Below, one piece after another: positions 36,108 to 48,274 of a stretch of DNA of 64,000 nucleotides. Under the pieces are notes generated by a model, which saw nothing but the letters and a program-made list of their open reading frames with translations, ran no database searches and was not told the DNA's origin. Within the stretch, counting starts at the first letter, position 1, and each line of letters starts with the position of its first letter. Both the position numbers and the translations under genes were made by a program. Source of the stretch: Apteryx mantelli (taxonomy: Eukaryota > Chordata > Aves > Apterygiformes > Apterygidae); contig NC_090011.1 in NCBI RefSeq assembly GCF_036417845.1, positions 1,612,001 through 1,676,000 of the forward strand, in the 5' to 3' direction.

Positions 36108-37935
36108 GGGGGAGGTTGCAAGCTTGCCGGAGCTTTTGCAAGGCCGGGGGAGGTGGGGGGCGGCTTTGCAAGGTCGGGCGCCGCGGAGGCACGTTGCAAA
36201 GCTGGGGGGGCGGCTTTGCAAGTTCCCGGAGCTTTTGCAAAGCTGGGGGCCGCGGAGGGAGCATATTGCATGGGCTTGGGGCCTTTGCAAGGCTGGGGGC
36301 GGGGAGGGGGGCACGGTGCAAGGCTGGGGGGAGCTGCTTTGCAAGCTCCCGGGAGCTTATGCAAGCCTGGGGGAGCACATTGCAAGGGACTGGGGCCTTT
36401 GCAAGGCCGGGGGGATGGGGGAGCACGCTGCAAGGCTGGAGGCGGCTTTGCAAGCTTCCTGGAGCTATTGCAAGGTTGGAGGCCGGGAGGAGAAGCATGT
36501 TGTGAGGGCCTGGGGGCTTTGCAAGGCTGAGGCCTGGGGGGAGCACATTGCATGCTCCTGGGGCCTTTGCAAGGCTGGGGGGCATATTGCAAAGCTTCAG
36601 GATGGCTTTGCAAGCTTCCCAGAGCTTTTGCAAGGCTGGGGGCCTGGGGGAGCACGTTGCATGCTCCTGGGGCCTTTGCAAGGCTGGGGGGAATATTGCA
36701 AAGCTTCAGGATGGCTTTGCAGGCTTCCCAGAGTTTTTGCAAGGCTGGGGGCCTGGGGGAGCACGTTGCATGCTCCTGGGGCCTTTGCAAGGCTGGGGGG
36801 AGCACACTGCAAGAGCTTGGGGACTTTGCAAGCTTCCCAGAGCTTTTGCAAGGGCTGGGGGCCTGGGGGAGCACATTGCATGCTCCTGGGGCCTTTGCAA
36901 GGCTGGGGGGCATATTGCAAAGCTTCAGGATGGCTTTGCAGGCTTCCCAGAGCTTTTGCAAGGCTGGGGGCCTGGGGGAGCACGTTGCATGCTCCTGGGG
37001 CCTTTGCAAGGCTGGGGGGAGCACATTGCAAGGCTTGGGGGTGGCTTTGCAAGCTTCCCAGAGCTTTTGCTAGGCTAGGGGTTCAGGGGGAGCACATTGC
37101 AAGAGCTTGGGGGCTTTGCAAGGGCCGGGGGGGGGGGGGGTTGTAAGACTGGGGGTCAGGCAGGAGCACATTGCATGATCCTGAGGCCTTTGCAAGGCTG
37201 GGAGCCATGGTAGGGGAGGTTGGGGGCTCATTGCAAGGCTGAGGTCTGGCTTTGCAAGCTTCCTGGAGCTTTTCAACGGTTGGGGGTTGGATCCTTTACA
37301 CATAGCAAAGGCCTGGGGGTGTTGCAAGGGTCTGGGGGGGTTACAAGTCTGGGAGCTGGGTGGGGGGTGGCTTTGCAATCCTCCAGGCAGTTTGGCAAGA
37401 CTGGCAGTCAGCAGGAAGCATATTGCATGGTCTTGGGGGCCTTTGCAAGGCCAGGAGCTGGGACAGGAGAGGCTGTTGCTTTGCAAGTTTTCTGGAGCTT
37501 TTGCACAGCTGGGGGCTGAGGAGAGCACATTGCAAGAGCCTGGGGGCTTTGCAAGGCTGGGGGTCCAGTCGGGGTTGGGGGGAAGCATATTACATGGCCC
37601 TGCAGCCTTTGCAAGGCTGGGAGCTGGGCTGGGGGCAGCTTTGCAAGCTTCCCGAAGCTTTTGCAAAGCTGGGAACTGAAGGAGGTGGCTTTGCAAGCTT
37701 CCCAGAACTCTGGGAGACTGGAAATCAGGGGAGAGCATATTGCATGGTCCCGGGGACTTTGCAATGGTGTTTGTGGTGGGGGTGGATTTGCAAGCTTTTT
37801 GGAGCTTTAGCTAGGCTGGGAATTGGGGGAGAGAGAGCACTGCATGATTCAGGGGGGCTTTGCAAGGCCAGGAGCTGGGGGTGCAACTTTGCAAGCTTCT
37901 TGGGGGCTTTGCAAGGCTGGGAGCTGGGTTAGGGG
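36108..37935 (+). repeat. Minisatellite of TTTGCAAGGCTGGGGG words with higher-order unit
   Basis: Basic word CTTTGCAAGGCTGGGGG spaced irregularly. From about 36.55 to 37.06 kb it sits in a higher-order block of roughly 110-120 bp (TTGCATGCTCCTGGGGCC, TATTGCAAAGCTTCAGG, GCAAGCTTCCCAGAGC) repeated at least four times. Runs up to the SCAN exon. Confidence 0.88.
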
Positions 37936-38096
37936 CGGCTTTGCAAAGCCAAGATCCACCGGCTGTGTTCACTGTGCCCCGCTCTCTCACCTGTAGTGCT
38001 GTCCTCGCTCGGCGCTTTGCAAAGCCCCTCACGGCATCGCATTTCCCGGGAAGGCCGGTGAAGGAGCGCAGCAAGCCCAAGCGGCTCGCCAAGAGC

Positions 38097-41000
38097 ATGG
38101 AGATGCAAGAAGGAGCCACAGAGCTGGAGCCCAAATCCTGTCGGCAGCCTGCCCAGGCTGCAAAGGAGCCGCCAGCATCCTCCGGACCACGCTGGCCACG
38201 CTCACAGCTGCAGCAAGAGGGACTCTCGCGGCGCCCTGCAGCCCAGCGGCCGAAGGGGCCACAGGCTTTGAGGACCTTGCCAGGGCTCGTGGCGGCTCCG
38301 GACCCCACCAGGAGCAGCCCCCATCTCCCCGAGCTGTCGCCGGACGACGACGCGGAGGCCTACCTGGCCTCCTTTGAGCGAGTGGCCGAGATGTGCCGCT
38401 GGCCCCGCGGGGAGTGGGTGACGCGGCTGGTACCGGCGCTGAGCGGCAAAGCCCAGCAAGCTGTGAGCAGCCTGGCGGCGGGGGACGCGGGGGACTACGG
38501 GAAGGTGAAGGCGGCCATCCTGCGCGGCTGCAGCGTGGGCACGGAGATGCGGCGTCTCCGCTTCCGGCAGTTTCGGTACCAGGAGGCGGCAGGGCCGCGC
38601 GATGTCTACCGGCGCCTGCGGGAGCTGTCGCACCGCTGGCTGCAGCCTGAGGTGCGCACCAAGGAGCAGATCATGGAGCTCCTCGTCCTTGAGCAGTTCC
38701 TCAGCATCCTCCCCGAGGAGATCCAGAGTTGGGTCTGGGTCCGGCACCCCGAGTCGTGTGCTCAAGCCGTGGCCTTGGCCGAGAGTTTCCAGCTGGGACA
38801 GCGAGAGGCCGGGATCTGGGAGCAGCAGGTGAGGACGGCGCAAGCCAGCGCTCTGCAGAGCTTGCCCCACTTGCACGCTCCCATCCTCAGCCAGAGGATG
38901 CGGCAGCCCTCCTGCATCTGCTCGCCTCTAAAATTGGTCACAAATCTGGTTCCCGGCGTCGCTTGTCGCCTTCGGAGCTCGTTTCGACAAGCATTCCACA
39001 AATTCCTGTGGGAGCTTTGTGCTCAGGAGGTCGTTGTCCCCAAATAGCTCCAAAAACCCAGGAGCGAGGCGCAAGGTGCAGGAGGGCTCTGCGGTCCTCC
39101 CAAGAGGTGCTCAGGGCATGGGGCCTGTTTGCAGTCTCCCATGCCAGAAGGCTGCCTCTTGAGACGCAACTCCTCACCGTGGCTCTTAGGTGCCCCTTGT
39201 GCCTTCATCCTTCAGGTCACGGTGCGCGTAAAGGTGGAGGAGGTGACCCCGGAGGACATGGAGAGCCCTGAAAACCTGTGGCAGTCTCAGAGCCCCCCAT
39301 CAGAGCCACCTCTGCTCATCTCTGACGATGATTCCCAGGAGGAAGCGGCATGGAGCAAGTTCAAGTTTCCCCGTGCCCCTGAGGATGAGGTGCAGAGCCT
39401 GCAAGAAACAGGTAATAAGCACAAGGAAGAGGCACTTTTTCCCCCAAAGAATTGGGGAGGTGGCTGGTGTAGGAGCTGGGGAGCTCCTGGAAGGTGAGTA
39501 CCCTCAGCACAAAGCTTGTTTGAGGGATGTGTCCCCTGGGATTGCTCCTGGGTGGAGGCAGTGTCTCATGTGATGAGCTTTTCTGTCTGGCGCAGTCCTC
39601 CCCACCTTCCTCCAGATGCTTCCTCTGAGCTCCCATGCTGTCTCCACTCTCCTCTGGGGATTTTTCTCTGCCCTTGGTAGCCAATGCATGAGAGCGAAGA
39701 AAATGGCCAAAAAGAAGGTCCCGATGCCATGAAAGCTCACGGGACATTGAGGAAAGGGAGAGAAAAGTGACCCCCAAGAGGAGCGAAACAGAAATTCCCT
39801 CGGACCCACTACTCATGCTGGGGCCACCATGCATGACCTTGAGCCCTTCTCCAGTATAGCAAAGATAGTCTTGGCTGCTGCTTGTGTTCAAAAGCCAAGC
39901 TGAAGCAAGAAGAGGGACCGGGAAAGGTTTCTGAGATGGCCAGGTGGGCATTTCTTGCTGTGGGAGAGATCTCACCAAGATCTCACTAGATCTTGATCTC
40001 TTTGGTTGCAAAGAAGGTGAAGGAAAGAAGTCTTGGAGTAAAGATCATGAGCATCCTTGAGAGAGCTCTTGTTCTTGCCGTTTGTTTTCCCAGGAAACCC
40101 TGAGCCCCAAAGCCTTGCTCCCTTCCTCCGGTCCCTGCAGGGATCCTCAAGACAGTGCTTTGAGCAATTTCCACCTTTCAGGGATGATGCTCAGAGCACA
40201 CAGGGCTCTCTGACTGCCTCAGTGGACTTCCTTCCCTGCAGGACCAGCCATGGCCTCCCTACCAAGCTCCTCTCTCGAGGTGGCCTCATCTTCGTCGTTC
40301 CCTGACGTGGTTTGACCACCTCCCGTGATGCCAGGGATTCGGGATGTTTGCTCAGTGGTGGGAGCGGGACTGTCTCTGGGGTAGGGACACTGCTTGTTCT
40401 CTGCCATCCAAGGCAGAGAAGATAGCGATGCTGGAGAGTTGAGGAAATGGTACCTTCAAGGCCATGTTGTACCTAAGGGTGGGCTTATACGGGGTGGGGA
40501 CGGAGGGGAAAGAAGGGAATTGCGTTCAGTCAAGTCCTGGTACAGCAGAGGTGGCTTCCCCAGCAAGAAGCAACTTGTGAAGTAGCTTCTCTCTCTTTTT
40601 TTTTTTTTTTTTTTTTTTTCCCACCCGGCAGGTCCCGGAATGGGGAGCAAAGGGGAAGACCAGTCCATTTTGCAAAGACAAGAGACCCCGCATCTGCCCA
40701 GGGCCCTCCAGGGTGGTTCTGATGGGATCGTGGTCCGGAGCCCCATGCAAAGAGAGATCTACAGGAGGCAGAAAGGGATCCCACGGGATCCCTCAGTCTT
40801 CCCGCAACATCCCGGCCAAGGGCTGCTGGGGACTGTGAGGGACATCAAGAGCCAGGAGAGCGGTGCCCACCGGCCGGAGAAGCCCCACCGCTGCCGCGAC
40901 TGTGGGGAGCGTTTCTGGGTGAAGCACGAGCTGGCAGCGCACGGGAAGGTGCACGAGAAGGAGCGTCCCTATGCTTGCGCCGAGTGCGGGAAGAGCTTCA

Positions 41001-41485
41001 ACCGGCTGACCCACCTCAAGACCCACCAGCGGACCCACACGGGGGTGAAGCCCTACTCGTGCGGCGAGTGCGGCAAGAGCTTCGGGCACCTCTCGACGCT
41101 CACCACCCACCAGCGCCTGCACACAGGCGAGCGGCCCTACTCCTGCGGCGCCTGCGCCAAGACCTTCACCAACCCCTCGGACCTCAACAAGCACCAGCGG
41201 TCGCACACGGGCGAGCGGCCCTACCCCTGCGCCGAGTGCGGCAAGCGCTTCAGCCAGCAGTCCAACCTCACCATGCACCAGCGGAGCCACACCGAGGAGC
41301 GGCCCTACCCCTGCAGCGAGTGCGGCAAGAGCTTCAAGTACCTGGCGGACCTCACGGTGCACGAGCGGTCGCACACGGGCGAGCGGCCCTTCCCCTGCCC
41401 GCAGTGCGGCAAGAGCTTCAGCAACAAGTCCTCCCTCGCCCGGCACACGCGGATCCACGCCAGGGCCGCGGCCAGGAATAAGTGA
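38097..41485 (+). CDS. SCAN-domain zinc-finger protein with gag-like capsid extension and seven C2H2 fingers
   Basis: Coding exons 38097-38828, 39216-39411 and 40632-41485 (TGA), phases 0 and 1; 593 residues. A possible extra exon 40094-40279 keeps the frame (655 residues). An acceptor at 37996 opens the first exon, and the Met at 38097 is its first in frame. Residues 81-150 look like the N-terminal lobe of a Ty3/gypsy gag capsid ([37 protein letters not shown]). Residues 153-235 are the SCAN dimerisation domain ([37 protein letters not shown]). Exon 2 is acidic, with a SUMO-type VKVE near residue 250. The last exon encodes seven fingers with TGERPY-type linkers, C-x2-C-x12-H-x3/4-H. The likely role is a nuclear DNA-binding transcription regulator; no KRAB domain is seen. 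A 25-T run forms the last intron's pyrimidine tract. Confidence 0.85.
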
Positions 41486-43139
41486 CAGGCGGCCAGCTCC
41501 GGGTGCCTGCACCTACCGGCGATGGAGAGGAAGGGGAGGGCAAAGCCGCTTCGTCCCCGCTCTCTCCACTTGTGCCACTTCCGCGGAGAAGCAGAGGATG
41601 ACGATGGGCTCTTCACCCAAACGCGAGGATTCGGCACATGGGGTGGTCCTGCGCCTGCTCAGCCAGCAGCGGAGCAGCCCATCCCTCCGTCTGTCTGCTC
41701 CCGGTTTTCTCGCCAGCCATATGTGAGCCGGCTATGCCATATATTTTTTTTTTTTCCGGACGTTTTCTCCATGGGATTTCACTGAGCCAGGGCATTACTG
41801 GAGCTGGGAGCCCGAAGGAGGTCTCGTGTGGGTTGGGGTGAAGATAAGCTGATGAGCGACGTCCCCTCGCTCCCCACCGCTGAGGTCCTGCAAGCCCAGC
41901 GGGTCCAATACCTCCGAGGACGTACTTGGCATTTCTCGGCCGTTTTCTCGGCTGTTCCCTCTGGGCACATGGTTCTCCTCCACGCTCCAGCTGAAAGATT
42001 TCCTCCACCGCCGCCCCCTGCTTCTGCCCCATCGCTGTGTCCAGAGCCTGCTGCCCAGACACCCCATCATCCCCTTGCCTGGGCTACCTGTCCCACCAAA
42101 CTATGCATTTCCATGCGCAGCTCACTTTTTATTCCTTTCGGTATTTATTCATTGCTCCTTTGGCTTTCCTCACCCGCCACCCCCTTCCCTCCGGGCCAGA
42201 CCCTCTTTGGTTCAAGGAGGCTGCTCCGTCCATCCTGTCCCGCCGCAGCGAGTGACTCCTGTCCCATCATGCCGGTAGCAACCTCCCTGTACGCAGGGCC
42301 TTAAATTTTGAAGACTGACCTACCTCATCTGCTGCTTCTCTGAATTTCTTAAGACTTTATTTGAATGCCTGGTCACTTGAATAGCGCTTTTTAGCAGTTA
42401 TTGCTTTGTATTCCTACTTGCGTGCTCCCTGTTTGTGTGGAAATGTCCTCCCTGCTGCCCTCCATGGGTCTCTGTTGCCATCCGCCCTGCGTTGGGTTTG
42501 CTCCTTGCTTTCTGCCGCCCTGCTGCCCCCATCACTGTAACGACATTTTTAGCAATCTCTGTGCGCGTCCTTTGTTTTCTGTGTTGCAGGGGAGCATGGA
42601 AAGGGGGTGAGAACAAGTCTGGGGAGAAACTCCTCACGGTAGGAGCGGGAACAACCAGAAATAGGGTTTTGGACGCAGATGAGGACAAGAGGCCATGCTG
42701 CGAGCATGTCAAATGGGCAACATAAGCCCCAATCGTGGAAAATCCCTTCCTGTCCCATTGAAGCACAGCTGGTTATTTTTCCACGGCATGCAAAATAATC
42801 TACGGAGCGTGCATTGTCCCAAAGTTTGGGAGGCTGCAGCTGCTCTGGGGCAATGCCGAGGTAAGTATTGCAACCTCAGCAAGGAGGGATTGGGGATCCC
42901 AGGTTTTAGAACGATGCTCTAACTTGATTCAGCTGTTTGCATGGGGAAGAAAATAGTGGCAATGGTGGCAGTGGGAACTACCGGAGCAGCCAGATCATCA
43001 TCAGCACGATGCCGAGGGGTTCAAAGGGGATGGCCACCGTATGCAGCGCACGCTGTTCCATGCATGCATCTTCCTCAGGAAAGCCACAGTTTGGATTTCC
43101 GAGGTCTCCCTGAGCAGTAACCATAAAACCCAACTCACA
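41486..43139. other. Probable 3' UTR and downstream flank of the SCAN gene
   Basis: No coding region recognised. I found no clear AATAAA or ATTAAA on the + strand, so the 3' end of the SCAN transcript is unplaced. Confidence 0.4.
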
Positions 43140-44425
43140 GCTATGCAAAGCAGCATTGCATTTGCAGGGTAGGATTGCATTTGCAATGTGGTTGCTGTGT
43201 TTGCAGTGAAGTATGGTGGTTGCAATATGATGCTGCGGTTGCAATGCAGCATGGTGCTTGCTATGCAGTGCAGCAGCTATGATGCAGCCTCACCTTTGTG
43301 CTGTAGCATGGTTTTGGCAACGCAGTGTGCCATGGACCTGAAATTACAGCGTGGCACTTGCAGAGCAGTGTAGCACCTGGCAACACAGCACGGGGCTTGC
43401 AGTGTTGCTCTTGCAAAGTGACATTGCAGCAGAAATGTGTCGTGGTGCCTGCAGAGCAGCCTGGAATTTGCAGCACTGTAGTTGCAATGCAGTGCTGCAC
43501 TTCCAATGCACTGTTGCACTTGCGATGCAGCGTTGCAGCTGCAAAAAGGCATGGTGTTTGGGGTGCATTATGGAGCTTGCAGCGTAGCATGGTGCTTGCA
43601 ACACAGTACTGTACCTGCAATGTGCTGTTGCACTTGTAATGCAGCCTTGCAGTTGCATTTCAGCACAGCACCTTCAAAGCACTGTGGCACATGCAATGCA
43701 GCATTGCTGCAGTGATGCAGCATGGGTTTTGTGCCACAGCATGGAGCTTGCCACGCAATGTAGTGCCTGCAATCTGGCTGTGCAGCCGCAACGCTGCTTG
43801 CAATGCAACATTAGGAATACAGCATGGTGGTTGCAACACAGTGGTGCTTGCAACACAGTGTTGCATTCATGCTCTGGTGCAGCACCTGCAATGCAGCATG
43901 GCAAGCCACACTGTGGTGCAGTGTTTGCACTGCATTATGGTGGAGGTGATGCACCCTGGTGCTTGCGGTGCAGCACAGCACTTCTGATGCACCGTCGTGC
44001 TTGTGATGCAGCATGGTACTATGCAGCATGGTGCTTCCAGTGCAGTACTGCACCTGCAATGTGGCATTGCAGCTGGAGCGCGGTGCTTTCATTGTGCCAT
44101 TGCACTTGCAGTGTAGTGCTGCACTTGCAGTGTAGAGCATCATCTACAGCGTGGTGCATTGTGCTTACACTGCGGCGTGTCATTTACACTGCAGCACCAT
44201 GCCTGCAATGCAGCACGCAGCTTATTATCTGCACCATGGCGCTTTCACTGCACTGCATCAATTGCATTTGGGCTGCAACACAGTGCCTGCACTGCCGCAT
44301 CGCGTTCACACTGCAGCGTGGCGCTTGCAATGCAGCGTGGCCCTGGCACTGCAGCGCATCATTTGCACTGCAGCGCTTGCAGTGTGGCGTACCATTTGCA
44401 TTGTGGCGCTGTTCTCGCACTGCAG
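43140..44425 (+). repeat. Minisatellite of GCAGCATGGTGCTTGCAAT words
   Basis: About 45 degenerate units of roughly 27-30 bp built from TTGCAATGCAGCATGGTGC. Drifts towards GCACTGCAGCGT at its right end. Frames across it are artefacts. Confidence 0.85.
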
Positions 44426-44639
44426 CCAGGTGCTCTAATGGATTTCCACCCCCTCCCACCAGTGTTCTGGGTCCCACCCTCGCTCTCTGGGACCCCCCCA
44501 CATCTCTGGTTCCCCCCTTTCCCCGTGGGCCCCCTCCCAGCCCTCTGGGAGCCCCTGCGGGTGCAGGGAGCCAGCAGCGCTCGCCCCTGCCAGGAGGGCA
44601 CTGACCCCTCCCTCCCCGCCGGGTGGGCGGGGCGTCCCC

Positions 44640-44740
44640 CCAGGCCACCCGCCCATTGGTCCGCCGCCCTGTCGCTCCTGCCTTTGCGGGAAAGGGGGGG
44701 GAAAGGAGAGGCTTAACCCCTTCGGCGCTGCTGGCCAGCC
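44640..44740. promoter_or_regulatory. Fourth CCAAT module, duplicate of the 33.0-33.3 kb island
   Basis: CCCATTGGTCCGCCGCCCTG then TCGCTCCTGCC and TTAACCCCTTCGGCGC. Same order as at 33.24-33.31 kb, and again followed by a GGTGCAAGGGG array. A relic or active promoter; no gene is seen directly beside it. Confidence 0.5.
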
Positions 44741-44829
44741 TTGCTCGGGGTGGGGGACCTGCAGCGGGGGACCTGCAGCGGGGGCGGGGGGTTGCTTCTG
44801 GCAAGGGTTGTTTAGGGTGTTATTCGAGG

Positions 44830-45245
44830 CACACGTTGGGGTGCAAGGGAGTGTGGGGGGTTTCATGGGGGGGCAACAGCTTGCATAGGGTGCGAGGGGT
44901 GGAGGGTTGCAGGGGTGCCGCGTGGAGTGTATGGGGCACAGGGGTGCATGGAAGGTGGTTGGGAATTTCAGGGGGGTGCGAAGCGCAAGGGGGGCTGCAC
45001 AGAGGAACTGTTGCATGGGTTTTGGGAGTTGCATGGGTGTGCAAGGGACAAGGCGGTTGCATGGGGTGTACGTGGGCTGCACAGGGTGAGGGCCGCAACA
45101 GAGTATGCAAGGCCGGGGACTGGGGTAGAGTTGCACGGGGTGCATGGAGCAAGAGGGGGTTGCATGGGGCTGGAGGTTGCATGGGGCCGGGGGGGCAGAT
45201 TGTGTAGGGGTGAAGTAGCAGTACAAAAGGGAAAATTGCATGGGA
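44830..45245 (+). repeat. G-rich minisatellite, GGTGCATGGGG type
   Basis: Degenerate GGGGTGCAAGGG and GTTGCATGGGG words, like the array at 33.49-34.08 kb. Confidence 0.75.
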
Positions 45246-47324
45246 AAACCTGTCTGTGCAGGAAGGTGGTTGTGCTGGGGGACAGCAAGCAACATGCAGT
45301 CACGTCCCAGTGCTGGGGGATGCTTGGGGCTCTTCAGGCCCCCCATGGGACTGTACTAGCCTCCACTGAGACCTAGTGACATGCAAAACTGCCCCAATCA
45401 CATTCTGGGCAAGAAATTTCCAGCTGGGCCAGTGAGAGAGGCAGGATGCAAAACTCTTCTGGGGAACACCAGCTCTGAAGAGCAGCAAGAACCCCCGCTG
45501 CTCTTGTCCAAAAAGGGCTCGTGAAGGTGTTAAATACTGCACATCAAGGACCATCAGGCACGTGAGATACCCAAACACCAAGCCAGTATCATCTTCTCTG
45601 CCAATCACAGTCCCACCATTAGAAAACACCCAGTAATTAATGTTATAACCTCAATTACTCGTCCGTGGGCACCTTGCAAAGGGCTCGGCAGCTGGCACGG
45701 GTATGAACTTGAGCTCGTCTAAGAGCCTTGGCTCTTAGATGGGCCACGGCTAAATGCACCTCTCAAAACCTGACCCCATCACCGTGTTAAGCTCACCTTA
45801 AATACCAATAGCATTACAAACAGACAAGATTAGAAAAAGCTGCTTTCACGCTATATTTAAAACCAAGCTGCATTCAATCCTTAGCAGGGGTGGATTTTGT
45901 TTTCTTTTTAAGCTAGCCAGGTGCTGGGATTTACGGGCATGCTCTGCTGCTGTCTGGGTTTCTGCTGACCTTGTGGAGGGGATGGCGGGGGAAGCGGTGC
46001 TGTTGCTGGGCTTTGGGGGCTCCTAGCTCAGGCTGAGACCACACCAACTCATCACTGCGATGAGCAGCACAACACAGGGTGATGCTGGGTGGTAATAACA
46101 AATTTATCCATACAGGGAGCCCACTGCTAAGGAAAATACAGGGTGAAGGAGGAAGGGGCAAGAAGGGGCTCCTGGTGTCTGGACCACCTTGCTCCTCATT
46201 GCCAGGAGCCCGCGGCTAGGTCATCACTTGCAAATTTGCCTTGGGATAGACACCATGTCCATGGCCCAGGTATCTGGGAAGGAGGTCTGGACCCTTTACT
46301 GAGTGTCCCGGGCATGGAGTTATGGACATTTCCCGCTGGGACTGTGGACATTTCACACTGGGGTTAACCCATTTATGTATCCTGCACAGTGCTGCACCCT
46401 CAGTGCATTTTATTCCTCGAATACAGACTGGCCCCAGGGAGAGGATTAGAGAGGACACCTTGAGAAAGGGCACTGCAGAGAGGGATAAGCCCAGAGGGTT
46501 TCCCAGTATCCAAAAATCCCCTGTGTGTGTCATTCTACCTGTACCAGGGAAAAAATTCCCAGGCACTGCCGGTGCACCTCATTACATCCAGCACCCAGCG
46601 CAGCAGGACTTGCTGCACCCAGGAAGCACCCAAGCACTGCCCACATCCAGGTTGGTGCATCCTCAGGAGATGCAGGGCTGCACGCAATAATATCCACCTC
46701 CTCAGAAACCCTGCCTAATCCCCAGGGAACTGAGAGGAGCCGGAGGACACCAAGAAGAAACTAAGGCATTGCTCTAGGATGCTGGGTTTTGTGGGGATTT
46801 TGTAGCACTGGAGGTTCTGGGCACGGAGCCCAGCTGGAAATCCCCAGCCATCAGATCTTGCATGAAACAAGCCACTACCACGGTTCATCTTGCAGCTCAT
46901 CATCTCTGACTCTGAGGTTTGCATCTCCAAGCTGCCCATCCTGGGTGAGATTCAGGATAGGTGCAATTTTTGTTTGATTAAAAAATAATAATAATAAATT
47001 CTGAAAATGCAGGGAAAAACGAGAAGAATGAAAGATGGTCGGGACTGAACTGGAGGGGAAATTCATATTAAAGTCCCACCTTGGGGTAACACGCTGAAGG
47101 GCCAGGAAGACTTGTGCTACTGTAGATAGCAGCAAACCCAGCCTCTGCAGACAGCATTGTGCTGGGGCACCTGGTCCTGGGGGAATTTTGCACTTCCCAG
47201 TCTGAAAAAGCTCTTTTTCACAGCTGGAGAAGAAACTTCAGGAATGGGAGCAGAAAGCAAAGAGGAAGAGCAGGGTGGAATGAGGATGGAGGGGAAACGT
47301 GTGCTCTCCTGGGGTCCTTTTGAC
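45246..47324. other. Spacer downstream of receptor pseudogene E
   Basis: No TM or tail exon matching receptor F was found on the - strand. An AAT microsatellite lies at about 46983-46998. Confidence 0.4.
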
Positions 47325-48274
47325 CTGCCGGAGTCGGTTCCTTGCCAGCCCCTGCAACAGCACGGGTGCCTTCAGACTTGTCACCTGAGCAATTAATATG
47401 GGGCTGATGAGACAGGGGATGGGGGCTGCCCACCCCAGGGTCAGAAAAGGTGTCCCAAGCTGGAGCTGGCCATGGACACACTCTTGTAGCGGTTGTAGAT
47501 GCTCTTTTTTTTTCAGCCCTCAAGGTGCTCACCTCTTGCCCATCATGGCAGAAGATGATGCAGGTAGCAGGGCTGCTGGTGACCACTGTGCACTGGAGCT
47601 GCTTGAAGCCACCCAGCCAGGCTGCTATGAGGCTCAGGAAGATGCTGGGGGCTGGGCGATCACCTGGGGGTGGAGCAAAGCAAGTGGAGGGAGGGAGGGA
47701 GATGTCTGGGGGGGGTGCCCAGATCCTGCAAAGCAAAGTATGGGGATGCTAGAGCCCTTGGTCCCTCTGTGCCCCACACCAGCCCCCAGCCCTGCGTGCA
47801 GCCAGGTCTGGGCAAGGCTCAAGGCAGTGTTTGGAGAGGACTGGGGCAGACAGACCGACCAACTCACCTAGGGCTATGCAGAGCTCCCACCACCCCAGCC
47901 CCACATTTGGCCCCACTTGGGACCCTGCAAGGGCTGGGGCACCCCTGGGGCTGGAGGTCACTCAGGGCTTGGCAGTCCTTGACCATCCTGGGACCCACCA
48001 GGGCGCAGGCAGCACCTGGAAGCAGGATCCTGGCCGGGATGGAGACAGTGCCACAGGGTCACTTCTGGATGAACAGGCAAGATGAAGCACAGCCACACAT
48101 CACGCCAGTGCGCAGGAGGGTGTGGGGGCTTGAGCCAAAACTCATCCAGGGTGGGCTCCTAAAGGTGTGGACAGCAAGGAGAACAAGCTGCTTCCTCCAC
48201 TCATGCCCTTTCCTGAATGCCACATATTATGTCCCAAACTCATTGCGGAGGAGAAGGGCCAGGGCCAGTATCAT
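47325..48274 (-). pseudogene. Receptor E: decayed copy of inhibitory receptor F
   Basis: Four exon remnants in the order and orientation of receptor F. The signal exon starts MILALALLLR at 48274, but its donor is AT instead of GT (CGCA|ATGAGT against CACG|GTGAGT in F). The mini-exon region near 47.87 kb keeps a GTGAGT donor. The Ig exon from 47663 reads GDRPAPSIFL and IIFCHDGQEV. It is then shifted out of frame in an A/T run and cut, jumping from SVSMASS into sequence equal to the following intron of F, so the second core cysteine is lost. Stalk exon 47369-47325 is intact at 45 nt, as in F. No TM or tail was found. A dead tandem duplicate of F. Confidence 0.8.

Noticed and set aside
35696-37146. 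Overlapping 377- to 442-codon frames on both strands
   Set aside because: Produced by the TTTGCAAGG minisatellite; they overlap each other and lack any domain.
40094-40279. Extra coding exon of the SCAN gene, treated as certain
   Set aside because: Splice sites and phase fit (mentioned as an option), but there is no recognisable domain and the neighbouring exons also join in frame without it.
40793-41512. 239-codon - strand frame across the zinc-finger exon
   Set aside because: Antisense of tandem C2H2 repeats.
43640-44604. 321-codon + strand frame rich in Cys, Ala and His
   Set aside because: Translation of the GCAGCATGGTGC minisatellite.
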